This document shows positions 16,488 through 25,691 of a DNA stretch of 64,000 nucleotides, one piece after another. Within the stretch, counting starts at the first letter, position 1; each line of letters starts with the position of its first letter. This DNA is from Beijerinckiaceae bacterium. Lineage in GTDB: Bacteria; Pseudomonadota; Alphaproteobacteria; Rhizobiales; Beijerinckiaceae. The stretch lies in assembly GCA_947453205.1 (NCBI GenBank), contig CANGFT010000001.1:177287-241286 (forward strand), in the 5' to 3' direction. A program made the translations under genes and the position numbers. Below the pieces are notes generated by a model. The model was not told the DNA's origin. It ran no database searches and saw only the letters and a list, made by a program, of their open reading frames with translations.

Positions 16488-17345
16488 ATGACGATCATTC
16501 TTTCGATCAAGGTTCAGGATGGGGTCGTCATGGCCAGCGACAGTGCGGTGTTGCATCGCGGCCACCTCTACACCAACGCCGACAAGAACATTCAGCTCAT
16601 CAAGGGCCTGCCGATCGGCGTCCTCATCAGCGGCGATGGCGCTGTGGGCACGCGGGCGCTGACCTCGGTCATGCAGGATTTCAGCATCAGGGCGTCGCTG
16701 CGCGGCAATTCCTGCTTCATCGACAGGGAGGCCTATACGCTCGAGGAGGTCTGCTGGAAGCTGCAGTCCTTCATCCTCGAGGCCGCGCAGGCGAGCCTTT
16801 CCCCGATCCGCAGCGCCCTGATTCTCAGCGGCTATTCGGCGGGCGCCTTGCTCCCCGAGACCTGGTCCGTGCGGCTCGACGGCATGGACCGGATCGAGCC
16901 GGAGCTCGTCTGGGGCGAGGATGAATATGGCCTGAGCTGGGAAGGGCAGGCAGGCTGCATCACCCGCCTTCTGCACGATGCGCCCCATCGCGGCTTCAAC
17001 GAGGCGGACGCGCAGCTCGCCGAAGTGTCCCTGTTCAACCGGGGTGAGGATGGCGCGCAAGCCGACCGTCTCGACAGCCCCATGCTCGTCACGCCCGGCA
17101 TGCCGCTGCTCGACGCTGTGGAGGTTGCGCGGTTCCTCATGGACACGTCGCTCGCCTATGAGCGGCTGCGGGCGGACCGGCAGCTCAAGACCATCGGCGG
17201 CCCGGTTGATCTCGCCATCATCACGCGCCATGACGGCTTTCGCTGGGTGCAGCGCAAGCGAATCCCCACGGTCCGTAGGAAACCTTCGGGCTTCCGGGTG
17301 GACTTCAACCGTCGTCCGAGCTTCAGAACGCCGACAGTCGGATGA
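16488..17345 (+). CDS. Proteasome-like Ntn-hydrolase family protein
   Basis: This 285-residue protein starts MTIILSIKVQDGVVMASDSAV, resembling the N-terminus of 20S proteasome and HslV beta-type subunits. After removal of Met, Thr would be the nucleophile, and the Asp in ASDS is the usual active-site neighbour. Later segments (NIQLIKGLPIGVLISGDGAVG) match the second beta hairpin of that fold. The C-terminal third is basic and without recognised motifs. The ATG at 16488 was preferred over a 50-residue longer reading because it places Thr at position 2. It has no proteasome ATPase nearby, and its peptidase activity is unproven. It converges on moeA with a 23-base overlap. Confidence 0.75.
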   Translation: MTIILSIKVQDGVVMASDSAVLHRGHLYTNADKNIQLIKGLPIGVLISGDGAVGTRALTSVMQDFSIRASLRGNSCFIDREAYTLEEVCWKLQSFILEAAQASLSPIRSALILSGYSAGALLPETWSVRLDGMDRIEPELVWGEDEYGLSWEGQAGCITRLLHDAPHRGFNEADAQLAEVSLFNRGEDGAQADRLDSPMLVTPGMPLLDAVEVARFLMDTSLAYERLRADRQLKTIGGPVDLAIITRHDGFRWVQRKRIPTVRRKPSGFRVDFNRRPSFRTPTVG

Positions 17346-18552
17346 TCCGGCAGGGGTCTCCAGCCTTGGCGGCGGGGGCACGGGGCGGGCGCACGACGAG
17401 GCAATGGGAGCGTGCGAGAACCCGCAGCATGGACGAATCCTGACGGCCGAAGGGCGTCGCCACCGGCAGGCCCGCGCCCGGTTCGAGGGTCGCGCGCAGA
17501 TAGTCCTCACGCGAATCATTGGGGCCTAGATCGCAGCCCAGAATTGCCGCCTCGCTTGGGTCCGCGCCGGCCTGGCGGTCGCCCGCAAGCGCCCGCACCA
17601 GCGGAACCAGAAACAGCACGCCGCAGACGATGGCCGAGACCGGATTGCCGGGCAGGCCGAGGATCCGCATGTCCCCGATGCGGCCGTGCATGAGCGGCTT
17701 GCCCGGCCGCATGGCGATCTTCCAGAAGCCGAGCTCCATGCCCTCGTTGGCCAGCGCCGTCTGCACGAGGTCATGGTCGCCGACGGATGCGCCGCCAAGG
17801 GTCACCAGCACATCGGCGCCGGCGTCGCGCGCGGCGCGGATGCCTGCCTCGATGGCCGCGAATGTGTCGCCGGCGATGCCAAGGTCGATGATCTCCGCCC
17901 CCGCCGCCTGCGCATAGGCGCCCACCGCATAGGTGTTCGACGTCACGATCTGGTCGGGGCCCAAAGCCTCGCCGGGCTTCACCAGTTCGTCGCCCGTGGC
18001 GAGCAGGGCGATGCGCGGGCGGCGCGTGACCGGCAGCGTCGCATGGTTCATCGCGGCCGCCAGCGCCAGTTCGCAGGGACCGAGCATGGTTCCGCGCGTC
18101 AGCAGCACGTCGCCCTCTGCGAAGTCGAGCCCGGCCATGCGGATGTTGCGGCCGAGGCTTTCAGCCTCCAGCACAGTCACGCTGGCATCTGCGGCGGTGG
18201 TGTTCTCCTGGATGACGACGGTGTCGGCCCCCTGCGGCACAGGCGCGCCGGTGAAGATCCGCACGGCTTCGCCCGGGTTCACCGCGCCCGCAAAGCCATG
18301 GCCTGCGGCGCTGGCGCCGATGACCTTCAGCGTCGCGGGCAGATGGGCGAGATCAGCCACGCGCAGGGCGTAGCCATCCATGGAGGAGGCGTTGAAGGGC
18401 GGCTGGGTGCGCAGCGCCGTCAGATCCTGCGCGAGCGTGCGCCCGCGCGCCTGCGCCAGCGGCACGGCCTCAGCGCCAAGAGGCTCCGGCGCGGAGGCGA
18501 GCACGCGCACGAGGGCTTGCGCCACGGGGAGGAGGGGAGAGGCTGCGGTCAT
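17323..18552 (-). CDS. moeA: Molybdopterin molybdenumtransferase MoeA
   Basis: This 409-residue enzyme inserts molybdate into adenylated molybdopterin in molybdenum-cofactor synthesis. The MoeA blocks PPFNASSMDGYALR, FTGAPVPQGADTVVIQE, LLATGDELVKPGE and VTLGGASVGDHDLV are complete, as is GLPGNPVSAIVCG. The ATG (MTAASPLLPV) is used as start; an upstream ATG would add six residues with no better ribosome-binding site. A Bug protein gene now separates it from moaC, with which it is usually adjacent in related genomes. Confidence 0.95.
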   Translation of the reverse strand: MTAASPLLPVAQALVRVLASAPEPLGAEAVPLAQARGRTLAQDLTALRTQPPFNASSMDGYALRVADLAHLPATLKVIGASAAGHGFAGAVNPGEAVRIFTGAPVPQGADTVVIQENTTAADASVTVLEAESLGRNIRMAGLDFAEGDVLLTRGTMLGPCELALAAAMNHATLPVTRRPRIALLATGDELVKPGEALGPDQIVTSNTYAVGAYAQAAGAEIIDLGIAGDTFAAIEAGIRAARDAGADVLVTLGGASVGDHDLVQTALANEGMELGFWKIAMRPGKPLMHGRIGDMRILGLPGNPVSAIVCGVLFLVPLVRALAGDRQAGADPSEAAILGCDLGPNDSREDYLRATLEPGAGLPVATPFGRQDSSMLRVLARSHCLVVRPPRAPAAKAGDPCRIIRLSAF

Positions 18553-18591
18553 GTGTCCACTATCGCACAAGGGCGAGGCCTTTTCAGCCCC

Positions 18592-19629
18592 TCACCGTCC
18601 CTGCATGTAGATGGCGCGCAGCCTGGCGATGACAGGCTCGGGCATGGAATAGGCCTCCTTCACCATGGCCTCCATCTTCTCGCCGGAGACCGGCGCTATG
18701 TTGAGGGTGGCCTTTTCCGCGTCGGCGAGGAATTTCGGATCGGCGAAGACGTCCATGAAGGCCCGGCGCATGGCGAGCGCCCTTTCCTTCGGCACATTCG
18801 GGCCCATCATGAAGGAATAGCCCGCCTTCAGCGAGCCCATGACGAGCTCCCAGAGCATGCGGTCTTCGGGATTGGAGACGAGGTCGGTGATGAGGGGCGC
18901 ATCCGGGAAATCAGGGGATTTCTCGGCGCCGAACTGGATCATCGCCCGATATTTCCCCTCCTCGAATTTCTTGGCGTAGACGCGCTTGATCGCGTCATAG
19001 GGGACGGTCGGATAGCCGTCGATCTCGCCGCGATCCAAAGCCAGCAGGGAGCTTGCGAGATCGGGGTGGCCGTTGATGGACCTGATCTTTGTGCCAAGGG
19101 TTGCGTTGGCCGTGGCTGCGAGGACGGCCGGGAGCATCCCCGGCGAAATGGTCGCCATGGCCGTCTCGCGCTCCTTCATCTGCGCGACTGTCCGGGCAGG
19201 AAAGTCCCCGCGCACCAGCATGATGACCCCATAGGAGGAGGGCGAGGGCAGCCAGTTGACCTTCACCGGGTCAAGCTTCTGCGCCGCCACGGGGTCAATG
19301 AGCGGCTGGAAGGGCAGGGTGGAGGCGAGGCCTGCAAGAATGGTCCCGTCCTGCGGCGCGACGTTATAGACATGGCCCGCCGCCACAAGGCTCGCCGCCC
19401 CCGGCATGTTCTGCACGATGACGGTGGGCGACCCCGGAATATGCGGGCTGAGATGCCGGGCGATGGTGCGGGCGTAGAGATCATAGGTGCCGCCCGCCGT
19501 ATTGCCGATCAGCACGGTGACAGTCTTGCCGCGATAAAAGTCCGACACGGAATCAGCAAGGGCTGGCGCTGGCGAGCTGGTGATCGCCGCGCAGAGCGCC
19601 GTCCATAAAGCAGTGACCGGTGCGCGCAT
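18592..19629 (-). CDS. Bug/TctC-type periplasmic substrate-binding protein 1
   Basis: The 345-residue exported solute-binding protein has a signal peptide of about 24 residues ending ALA-DS. It continues with DFYRGKTVTVLIGNTAGGTYDLYARTIA and VIVQNMPGAASLVAAGHVY, the two ligand-contacting loops of the Bug family. Homologues bind carboxylates such as tricarboxylates, but the ligand cannot be read here. The GGGAGGA before the ATG fixes the start. It lies between moeA and a divergent second Bug gene, with no TctA or TctB membrane genes nearby. Confidence 0.9.
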   Translation of the reverse strand: MRAPVTALWTALCAAITSSPAPALADSVSDFYRGKTVTVLIGNTAGGTYDLYARTIARHLSPHIPGSPTVIVQNMPGAASLVAAGHVYNVAPQDGTILAGLASTLPFQPLIDPVAAQKLDPVKVNWLPSPSSYGVIMLVRGDFPARTVAQMKERETAMATISPGMLPAVLAATANATLGTKIRSINGHPDLASSLLALDRGEIDGYPTVPYDAIKRVYAKKFEEGKYRAMIQFGAEKSPDFPDAPLITDLVSNPEDRMLWELVMGSLKAGYSFMMGPNVPKERALAMRRAFMDVFADPKFLADAEKATLNIAPVSGEKMEAMVKEAYSMPEPVIARLRAIYMQGR

Positions 19630-19830
19630 TTGTCCTCCCACGGCTGGCGTCATTCAAGGGCGCGCCAGAACGGGGGGATCATCGTGATGTTTCGCTCCGC
19701 TTGCAACCACAAAGCTGTGACCGGCCTGCGCTTTGTCCTCGGGTGGAATCTGGGTTATTGCTTCGCTCGCCTCCCGGCGTCGGCGCAGATCCAATTGCGC
19801 CGCAGCGCCATCAGCTGAAGGGTCTTCGTC

Positions 19831-20817
19831 ATGTCGTCCAACGATCTGAACCGTCGTCAGTTTGCTTTCAACGCCATGGGCCTTGGGCTTGCTTGCGGCC
19901 TGTCCTCGCAAGCCAGCGCGCAGACGACCTGGCCGAACCGGCCTGTGCAGATCAGCCTGGGCTTTGCGCCCGGCAGCGGCGCCGACATTCTGGCGCGCTA
20001 TTTCGCCCGCAAGCTTGAGGAGAAGGCGGGGCAGGGCTTCGTGGTCGTCAACCGCGCCGGCGCCACCGGCAATCTCGCCCTGCGCGCGGTCGCCCCGGCC
20101 GCTCCCGATGGCTATAACCTTCTCTTCACGGCCAATTCGAACATGGCCGGCAGCCGCTACCTCTTCAAGGATCTGCCCTTCGACACGCTTAAGGATTTCG
20201 CGCCCATCGCCTCCTTCGCCCAGATCACCTTCGTGCTGGTGGTGTCGCCGAAGTCGCCGCTGAACACGATCCCCGAGCTCGTCGCGCATCTAAAGAAGAA
20301 GGGCGACACGCTCTATGGCTACACCAACCAGACGGCGCAGCTTTCGACGGAGCTCTTCAAGCAGATGACCGGCGTGACGTCCAAGCCGCTGCCCTATCGC
20401 AGCACCACCGACGCCATGAAGGAGATCACCGATGGCTCCGTCGATTTCTGCATCATGGACGGCACTTTCGCCGCCGGTCAGGTGTCGCAGGGCGCGCTGA
20501 AGGCTCTGGCGGTGACGACGGCGCAGCCTTCGCCGAGCTTCCCCGGCGTGCCCACGATGCAGGAATCCGGCCTTGCGGGCTTTGACTTCGCCCCCTGGTG
20601 GGCCGCCTATGCGCCCGCAGGAACGCCGAAGGAGATCATCGAGAAGGCCGAGGGCTGGTTCCACGAAATCGCCAAGATGCCGGAGACGGCGGCCTTCCTG
20701 AAGAGCGTCGGCGCCATCGTCAATGACGACACGCCGGCCCAGGCCGACGCCCGCCTGCGGGCTGAAATGCCCAAGTGGGAAGCGCTGGTGAAGGCGGCGG
20801 GCATCGAGCCGCAATGA
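19831..20817 (+). CDS. Bug/TctC-type periplasmic substrate-binding protein 2
   Basis: This 328-residue solute-binding protein starts with a twin-arginine-type leader (LNRRQFAFNAMGLGLACGL, cleavage after SQASA-QT). The Bug blocks follow: WPNRPVQISLGFAPGSGADILARYFA, FVVVNRAGATGN and APAAPDGYNLLF. Other Bug genes here have ordinary Sec-like leaders, so Tat export is a small peculiarity. It is divergent from Bug 1 across about 200 bases, and a terminator follows it. The substrate is unknown. Confidence 0.9.
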   Translation: MSSNDLNRRQFAFNAMGLGLACGLSSQASAQTTWPNRPVQISLGFAPGSGADILARYFARKLEEKAGQGFVVVNRAGATGNLALRAVAPAAPDGYNLLFTANSNMAGSRYLFKDLPFDTLKDFAPIASFAQITFVLVVSPKSPLNTIPELVAHLKKKGDTLYGYTNQTAQLSTELFKQMTGVTSKPLPYRSTTDAMKEITDGSVDFCIMDGTFAAGQVSQGALKALAVTTAQPSPSFPGVPTMQESGLAGFDFAPWWAAYAPAGTPKEIIEKAEGWFHEIAKMPETAAFLKSVGAIVNDDTPAQADARLRAEMPKWEALVKAAGIEPQ

Positions 20818-20834
20818 TCGGCTGGAGCAACTCG

Positions 20835-20854
20835 GGGGGCTGATCTCAGCCCCC
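20835..20854. terminator. Terminator between Bug 2 and moaC
   Basis: GGGGGCTG, loop ATCT, CAGCCCCC: an 8-bp stem between convergent genes, followed by TCTTGGTTT on the plus side. Confidence 0.75.
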
Positions 20855-20885
20855 TCTTGGTTTGAAAGGGGCTGGGGTTGTCCCC

Positions 20886-21371
20886 TCAGCCGCCTTTGGG
20901 CCGCTTCCAGTCGCCCGACTTGCCGCCGGATTTTTCGACCATGCCCACGCCCTCGATCCGCATGAAGCGGTCGACGGCCTTGGCCATGTCATAGATCGTC
21001 AGGCAGGCCACCGTCACGGCGGTCAGCGCCTCCATCTCGACGCCCGTCTGCCCCGCGACCTTGGCTGTGGCGCAGACGCGGACGCCCGGCAGGCTGGCGT
21101 CCGGGGTGAGATCGACCGTCACTTTCGACAGCAAGAGCGGGTGGCACAGCGGGATCAGCTCATGGGTCCGCTTGGCGGCCATGATGCCTGCGATGCGGGC
21201 CGTGCCCAGCACATCGCCCTTTTTGGCGTTGCCGGAGGTGATGAGGTCGAGCGTCTCGGGCTGCATGACGACGCAGCCCTCGGCCACAGCGACGCGGGCG
21301 GTGACGTCCTTTGACGACACATCCACCATGCTCGCCTCGCCGGAGGCGGAGATATGGGTGAGGCCGCTCAT
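20886..21371 (-). CDS. moaC: Cyclic pyranopterin monophosphate synthase MoaC
   Basis: The 161-residue enzyme converts the MoaA product (3',8-cyclo-GTP) to cyclic pyranopterin monophosphate in molybdenum-cofactor synthesis. Catalytic blocks [13 protein letters not shown] and [25 protein letters not shown] are intact. Its ATG overlaps the trpC stop (ATGA), so it is the distal gene of the trpGDC operon, an arrangement common in alphaproteobacteria. Confidence 0.96.
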   Translation of the reverse strand: MSGLTHISASGEASMVDVSSKDVTARVAVAEGCVVMQPETLDLITSGNAKKGDVLGTARIAGIMAAKRTHELIPLCHPLLLSKVTVDLTPDASLPGVRVCATAKVAGQTGVEMEALTAVTVACLTIYDMAKAVDRFMRIEGVGMVEKSGGKSGDWKRPKGG

Positions 21372-22171
21372 GAATGGCTCGGCCCATGCAGGAGGTCGTG
21401 GGTCGCCTTGGTGACATCGGCCTGACGCATCAGGCTCTCCCCGACGAGATAGGTGAAGATGTCGTTGCGTCCGAGCCGCAGCACATCCTCGCGCGAGCCG
21501 ATCCCGCTCTCGGACACGATGATGCGGTTCTTCGGGGCGCGCTTCGCCAAGCCTTCGGTGACCTCAAGCGTCGTCACGAAAGTGTGGAGGTCGCGGTTGT
21601 TGATGCCGATCAGCCGGGTCTCCAGAGGCAGGGCCCGCTTCAGCTCCGCCTCGTTATGGACCTCGACCAGAACATCCATGCGCAGGTCATGGGCGGCCTT
21701 GTTGAGGTCGGCGGCCTCCTGATCGGTCACGGCGGCCATGATGATGAGGATGCAGTCGGCGCCCCAGGCGCGGGCCTCGTAGACCTGATAGGGCTCGAAG
21801 AGGAAATCCTTGCGCAGCACGGGCAGGGACACAGCGTTGCGGGCCTGCGTCAGATATTCGGGCTTGCCCTGAAAGGAGGGGCCGTCGGTGAGGACCGAGA
21901 GGCAGGCGGCGCCGCCCTTCTCATAGGCTTTGGCCAGCGCCGGCGGGTCGAAATCGGCGCGGATGAGGCCCTTGGACGGGCTCGCCTTCTTGATCTCGGC
22001 GATGAGCGCATATTGCCCGGCGGACAGCTTGTTCTCGATGGCGTGGACGAAGCCGCGCGGCGGGTGCTGCGCCTCGATCTGCCGCTCCAGCGCATGCAGG
22101 GGCATGCGGACCTTGGCCTCGGCGATCTCCCGGCGCTTGTAGGCCTCGATTGTCTGCAGGATGTCGGTCAT
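21368..22171 (-). CDS. trpC: Indole-3-glycerol phosphate synthase TrpC
   Basis: This 267-residue TIM-barrel enzyme of tryptophan synthesis closes the indole ring of 1-(2-carboxyphenylamino)-deoxyribulose 5-phosphate. Family motifs [53 protein letters not shown] and [12 protein letters not shown] are all present. It lies three bases after trpD and overlaps moaC, so it is translated within the trpGDC-moaC unit. Confidence 0.97.
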   Translation of the reverse strand: MTDILQTIEAYKRREIAEAKVRMPLHALERQIEAQHPPRGFVHAIENKLSAGQYALIAEIKKASPSKGLIRADFDPPALAKAYEKGGAACLSVLTDGPSFQGKPEYLTQARNAVSLPVLRKDFLFEPYQVYEARAWGADCILIIMAAVTDQEAADLNKAAHDLRMDVLVEVHNEAELKRALPLETRLIGINNRDLHTFVTTLEVTEGLAKRAPKNRIIVSESGIGSREDVLRLGRNDIFTYLVGESLMRQADVTKATHDLLHGPSHS

Positions 22172-22174
22172 GGA

Positions 22175-23191
22175 TCAGGCCCTGTTCGAGACTTCGACGA
22201 GACGGTTGAGGACCGCACGGGCGCGGCCGCTGTCGATCGCCTCGCCCGCCATGGCGGCGCCCTCCTTGAGCCCGCGCGCCTTGTCGGCGACGACCAGGGC
22301 TGCGGCGGCGTTGAGCACGGCGATGTCGCGATAGGCGGATTGGACGCCATCCAGCGCCGCGCGCAGGGCGGCGGCGTTATAGGCGGGGTCGCCGCCCCTG
22401 AGGTCGGCGGGGTTGGAGCGGGCCAGGCCCGCCTCCTCCGGCGTGACTTCGAAGCTGCGCACCTTGCCGTCTTCGAGGGCGCTCACATAGGTCACGCCCG
22501 TCGTGGTCATCTCGTCGAGCCCGTCCGAGCCATGCACCAGCCAGACCTTGTCCGAGCCAAGGTTCAAAAACACATGGGCGAGGGGCTCGAGCAGGGCGCG
22601 GGAGAAGACGCCGACAAGCTGACGCTTCACATTAGCTGGATTCGATAAGGGTCCGAGAATGTTGAAGATTGTCCGCGTTCCAAGCTCCACGCGCACTGGT
22701 CCCACATGGCGGGTCGCGGCGTGATGGGTCGGCGCCGCCATGAAGCCGATGCCGGCATCGCGGATGCAGGCCTCCACCTTGGCGGGCGTCACGCCCACCG
22801 CCACGCCAAGCGCGGTCAGGACATCGCTGGCGCCGGATTTCGAGGAGGCGGCGCGGTTGCCGTGTTTGGCGATGGGCACGCCGCAGGCGGCGGTGATGAT
22901 CGAGGCGAGGGTCGAGACATTGTAGGAGCCAGAGCTGTCGCCGCCCGTGCCCACGATGTCGATGGCGTCGACGGGCGCCTGCACCGCCAGCATCTTGGCG
23001 CGCATGGCGCGCACGGCGCCGGTGATCTCGTCCACGGTCTCGCCGCGCACCCGCAGCGCCATCAGAAAGGCGCCCATCTGGGCGGGCGTCACTTCGCCGC
23101 TGAGCATATGGTCGAAAGCCATCTCGGCCTCGGCGCGCGAAAGGCTCGCGCCGGTGGCGGCCTTGCCGAGAAGCGGTTTGAACGAGTCCAT
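22175..23191 (-). CDS. trpD: Anthranilate phosphoribosyltransferase TrpD
   Basis: The 338-residue enzyme transfers phosphoribose from PRPP to anthranilate. The PRPP/anthranilate loops [16 protein letters not shown] and [18 protein letters not shown] are intact, as is the [18 protein letters not shown] segment. It starts ten bases after trpG and ends three bases before trpC. It is a stand-alone TrpD without fusion to TrpG. Confidence 0.97.
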   Translation of the reverse strand: MDSFKPLLGKAATGASLSRAEAEMAFDHMLSGEVTPAQMGAFLMALRVRGETVDEITGAVRAMRAKMLAVQAPVDAIDIVGTGGDSSGSYNVSTLASIITAACGVPIAKHGNRAASSKSGASDVLTALGVAVGVTPAKVEACIRDAGIGFMAAPTHHAATRHVGPVRVELGTRTIFNILGPLSNPANVKRQLVGVFSRALLEPLAHVFLNLGSDKVWLVHGSDGLDEMTTTGVTYVSALEDGKVRSFEVTPEEAGLARSNPADLRGGDPAYNAAALRAALDGVQSAYRDIAVLNAAAALVVADKARGLKEGAAMAGEAIDSGRARAVLNRLVEVSNRA

Positions 23192-23201
23192 TGATGTCTC
23201 C

Positions 23202-23810
23202 CTAAGCCCGCGCCCGGCGCGGACCCTCGTTCCAGGCCTTGGCCAGGTCGAGGAAGTTCTTCAGCATGAGATGGCCATGTTCGGAGAGGATGCTCTCCGG
23301 GTGAAACTGGACGCCATGGACCGGGCGGCTGCGATGGGACAGGCCCATGATGAGCCCATCCGAGGTCTGCGCGGTCACCATGAGGTCGGCGGGCAGGGTC
23401 GCGCGGTCCACCACCAGCGAATGGTAGCGGGTCGCCTTGAAGGGCCCGTTGATCCCCCGGAAGATCGTCTCGCCCTGATGTTCGATATCGGCGAGTTTGC
23501 CATGAATCGGCTCGGGCGCGCGGATGACATGGCCCCCATAGGCGTCGCCGATGGCCTGATGGCCGAGGCAGACGCCAAACAGGGGGGTCTCCTCGCCGGC
23601 GGCATGAATGAGGTCGAGGCAGATGCCGGCTTCCCTGGGGGTGCAGGGGCCCGGCGAGAGCACGATGGCGTCGGGGCGCCCCGCCATGACCTCGGCGACC
23701 GTGATCTGGTCATTGCGGTGGACGCTCACCTCTGCGCCCAGCGCGCCCAGATAATGCACCAGGTTCCAGGTGAAGCTGTCGTAATTGTCGATGAAGGTGA
23801 CGCGGGCCAT
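23202..23810 (-). CDS. trpG: Anthranilate synthase component II TrpG (glutamine amidotransferase)
   Basis: This 202-residue class I glutamine amidotransferase supplies ammonia to TrpE. The catalytic triad is visible: Cys in [11 protein letters not shown] and His/Glu in [13 protein letters not shown]. The N-terminal [16 protein letters not shown] is typical of TrpG/PabA. The start [11 protein letters not shown] was preferred to an ATG 21 bases upstream. In this genome it is separated from trpE by a HerA-family gene. A dual role in p-aminobenzoate synthesis is possible in general. Confidence 0.95.
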   Translation of the reverse strand: MARVTFIDNYDSFTWNLVHYLGALGAEVSVHRNDQITVAEVMAGRPDAIVLSPGPCTPREAGICLDLIHAAGEETPLFGVCLGHQAIGDAYGGHVIRAPEPIHGKLADIEHQGETIFRGINGPFKATRYHSLVVDRATLPADLMVTAQTSDGLIMGLSHRSRPVHGVQFHPESILSEHGHLMLKNFLDLAKAWNEGPRRARA

Positions 23811-23890
23811 ACCGGATCCATGGGCCGCCACCGGGCGGCTGTTTCCTTTTCCGATGGCCGGGGCCGTGCGTCAAGGCGTCGGCGTGGAGG

Positions 23891-25561
23891 TCACGCCGTT
23901 TGATAATCCCCGCGCAGACGCGCCACGATGCGCGCGAGGCTTTCATTCTTCTGCTTGTCCGCAGTTGCGCCCTCGGGGGCGGGATCCTCATGCCGGGGCG
24001 CTGTCCTGTGGTTGGTGAAGGTCATGCGCATGGGCGTGGGAATGGCCTCGCCAAAGGCGATGGCCTCGCGATCGACGATGGAGGAGAGGATGTCCGACAG
24101 GCTGGCCGAATAGGCGGGCAGACATTCGCGGATGATGGATTTGTCGGTCTCATTGGGCAGGCGCATCGCGAAAATGGTGGAGCACTGCGACAGAAGCGTC
24201 GGGTCGATCTCGGCCGGGCGCTGCGAAATGACGCCAAGCGAAAGGCCGTATTTTCGCCCCTCCTTGGCGATCCGGCCCAGCGCCAGACGGGTCGGCCGAA
24301 AGCCCAGCGAATGGTCGCGCGGGACGTAGCGGTGCCCCTCCTCGCAGATCAGCGCAATTTCATGCGCGCCCCGGCTCAGGAAGGAGATGTCGAACGCAAG
24401 CCGTCCGATCACCGAGACGAGGGCGTTGATGACCTCATTGGGCAGGCCGCCCAGTTCAAGGATGGTGATCGGCCGTCCGTCCGGGGGGATGCGGAAGATC
24501 TTTGAGATCACCTCCACCATATTGTCGGACACCAGCGTCTTGCCGAACATGCAGCGGTAGCGCGGGTCATGGGCGAGGGCGTCGAGCCTCGTGCGCAGGG
24601 CCCGAAGCGTATTCACGGGATAGCGCCGCTCCAGAAGGCCCAGCCAATCGTCGATGACCTTCTGGATGTCGCTGATGCGGTAGGGGGTCGGCGTGTCTGC
24701 GGTGAAGTTCGGGGCGTCTGCCGACTGCTGGCGGCGCGACGCGCTGGGCATGCCGCCGCCCTTCGACTGCGTCGCATAGCCAAGACGCGCCAGCGCCATG
24801 GCTTCAAACAGCGCGTCCGCCTCATCGGGCAGGGGCGTGCGGCCGGGATAAATGATGTCCGCAAGCTCTTCGTAACGCAGCATCCAGAAGGGCAGGTCGA
24901 GATTCTCCGAATTCAGGATGATCGCCTGCTCCCGGAAATGATGCCTGTATTCGTTATGCGGATCGAGGATCAGCACATGGAGTTGCCCATTCTCCTCGAG
25001 GCATTTCTTGAGCAGCAGGGCGACGGCGGTGGTCTTGCCGACGCCGGTCGAGCCGACGATGGCGAAATGGCGGTTGATGAGCTTGGCCACGCTGACCATG
25101 GCGGGAATGTCCTCCCGCAGGGACAGCGAGCCGATCTTCATCCCCCGTTCGTCATTCAGCGCATAAATCGCCGCGAGATCGGCAGGTTCGATCAGGCAAG
25201 CGGCGGAGCCCATTTCGGGATAGCTGCGCACGCCGCGATAAAAGATCGGACGGCGCGCCTCATCGTCACGGATCTCGCCGATCAGTTCGATCTGCATGTT
25301 CACATGGTTGGCGGAGCCCGCGATCCAGTCCTGCGGATTGACGTTCACCTCCAGCACGAGCCCCACCGCGCGCGTCGCGCCCTGCTTGATGACCACGATG
25401 CTGCCGATGGAGCAACGCGCCTGTTCGCCGTCTGGGCCGATATAGCAGGACAGGGTCGCCTGGGCGCCCTTCAGGGAGACGAGCACGCCGATGGCGCCAT
25501 CGTCAGCATGGGCCCCGCTCGGGCTTAGGCTTGCGGAAAGAGAGCTGTCTGAAATATTCAT
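23891..25561 (-). CDS. HerA-family hexameric ATPase (DUF87)
   Basis: This 556-residue protein begins with a HAS-barrel-like domain (about residues 22-90). A P-loop follows (VGSTGVGKTTAVALL, Gly170-Thr177), then the Walker B-like ALICEEGHRYVP and the late block GRKYGLSLGVISQRPAEIDPTLLSQC with its arginine finger. HerA ATPases pump or translocate DNA, usually with the nuclease NurA or, in defence systems, with Sir2 or other effectors. No NurA or effector gene is adjacent. It lies between trpE and trpG on the same strand, 131 bases after trpE behind a terminator. A chromosome-maintenance role is most likely but unproven. Confidence 0.88.
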   Translation of the reverse strand: MNISDSSLSASLSPSGAHADDGAIGVLVSLKGAQATLSCYIGPDGEQARCSIGSIVVIKQGATRAVGLVLEVNVNPQDWIAGSANHVNMQIELIGEIRDDEARRPIFYRGVRSYPEMGSAACLIEPADLAAIYALNDERGMKIGSLSLREDIPAMVSVAKLINRHFAIVGSTGVGKTTAVALLLKKCLEENGQLHVLILDPHNEYRHHFREQAIILNSENLDLPFWMLRYEELADIIYPGRTPLPDEADALFEAMALARLGYATQSKGGGMPSASRRQQSADAPNFTADTPTPYRISDIQKVIDDWLGLLERRYPVNTLRALRTRLDALAHDPRYRCMFGKTLVSDNMVEVISKIFRIPPDGRPITILELGGLPNEVINALVSVIGRLAFDISFLSRGAHEIALICEEGHRYVPRDHSLGFRPTRLALGRIAKEGRKYGLSLGVISQRPAEIDPTLLSQCSTIFAMRLPNETDKSIIRECLPAYSASLSDILSSIVDREAIAFGEAIPTPMRMTFTNHRTAPRHEDPAPEGATADKQKNESLARIVARLRGDYQTA

Positions 25562-25585
25562 CTACCGGCTCCCGGCATAAAAAGC

Positions 25586-25604
25586 GCGGAGATTTCCTCT
25601 CCGC
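25586..25604 (-). terminator. Terminator of the ppiD-trpE transcript
   Basis: Read on the minus strand, GCGGAGA, loop GGAAA, TCTCCGC is followed by GCTTTTTATG, a standard rho-independent terminator. It separates trpE from herA. Confidence 0.8.
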
Positions 25605-25634
25605 ACGGATAAATCATAACAATAATTTCGTAAC

Positions 25635-25656
25635 CTTTACAAAAATTTTTGTAAAG
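25635..25656. promoter_or_regulatory. Perfect 22-base AT-rich palindrome
   Basis: The arms CTTTACAAAAA and TTTTTGTAAAG are perfectly complementary with no spacer. It lies in the unusually AT-rich gap between trpE and herA. It could be an operator for herA or a second hairpin after trpE. Confidence 0.5.
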
Positions 25657-25691
25657 AGTGATTCAGAAACTAATCTCTGGTGTCCCTCGTA

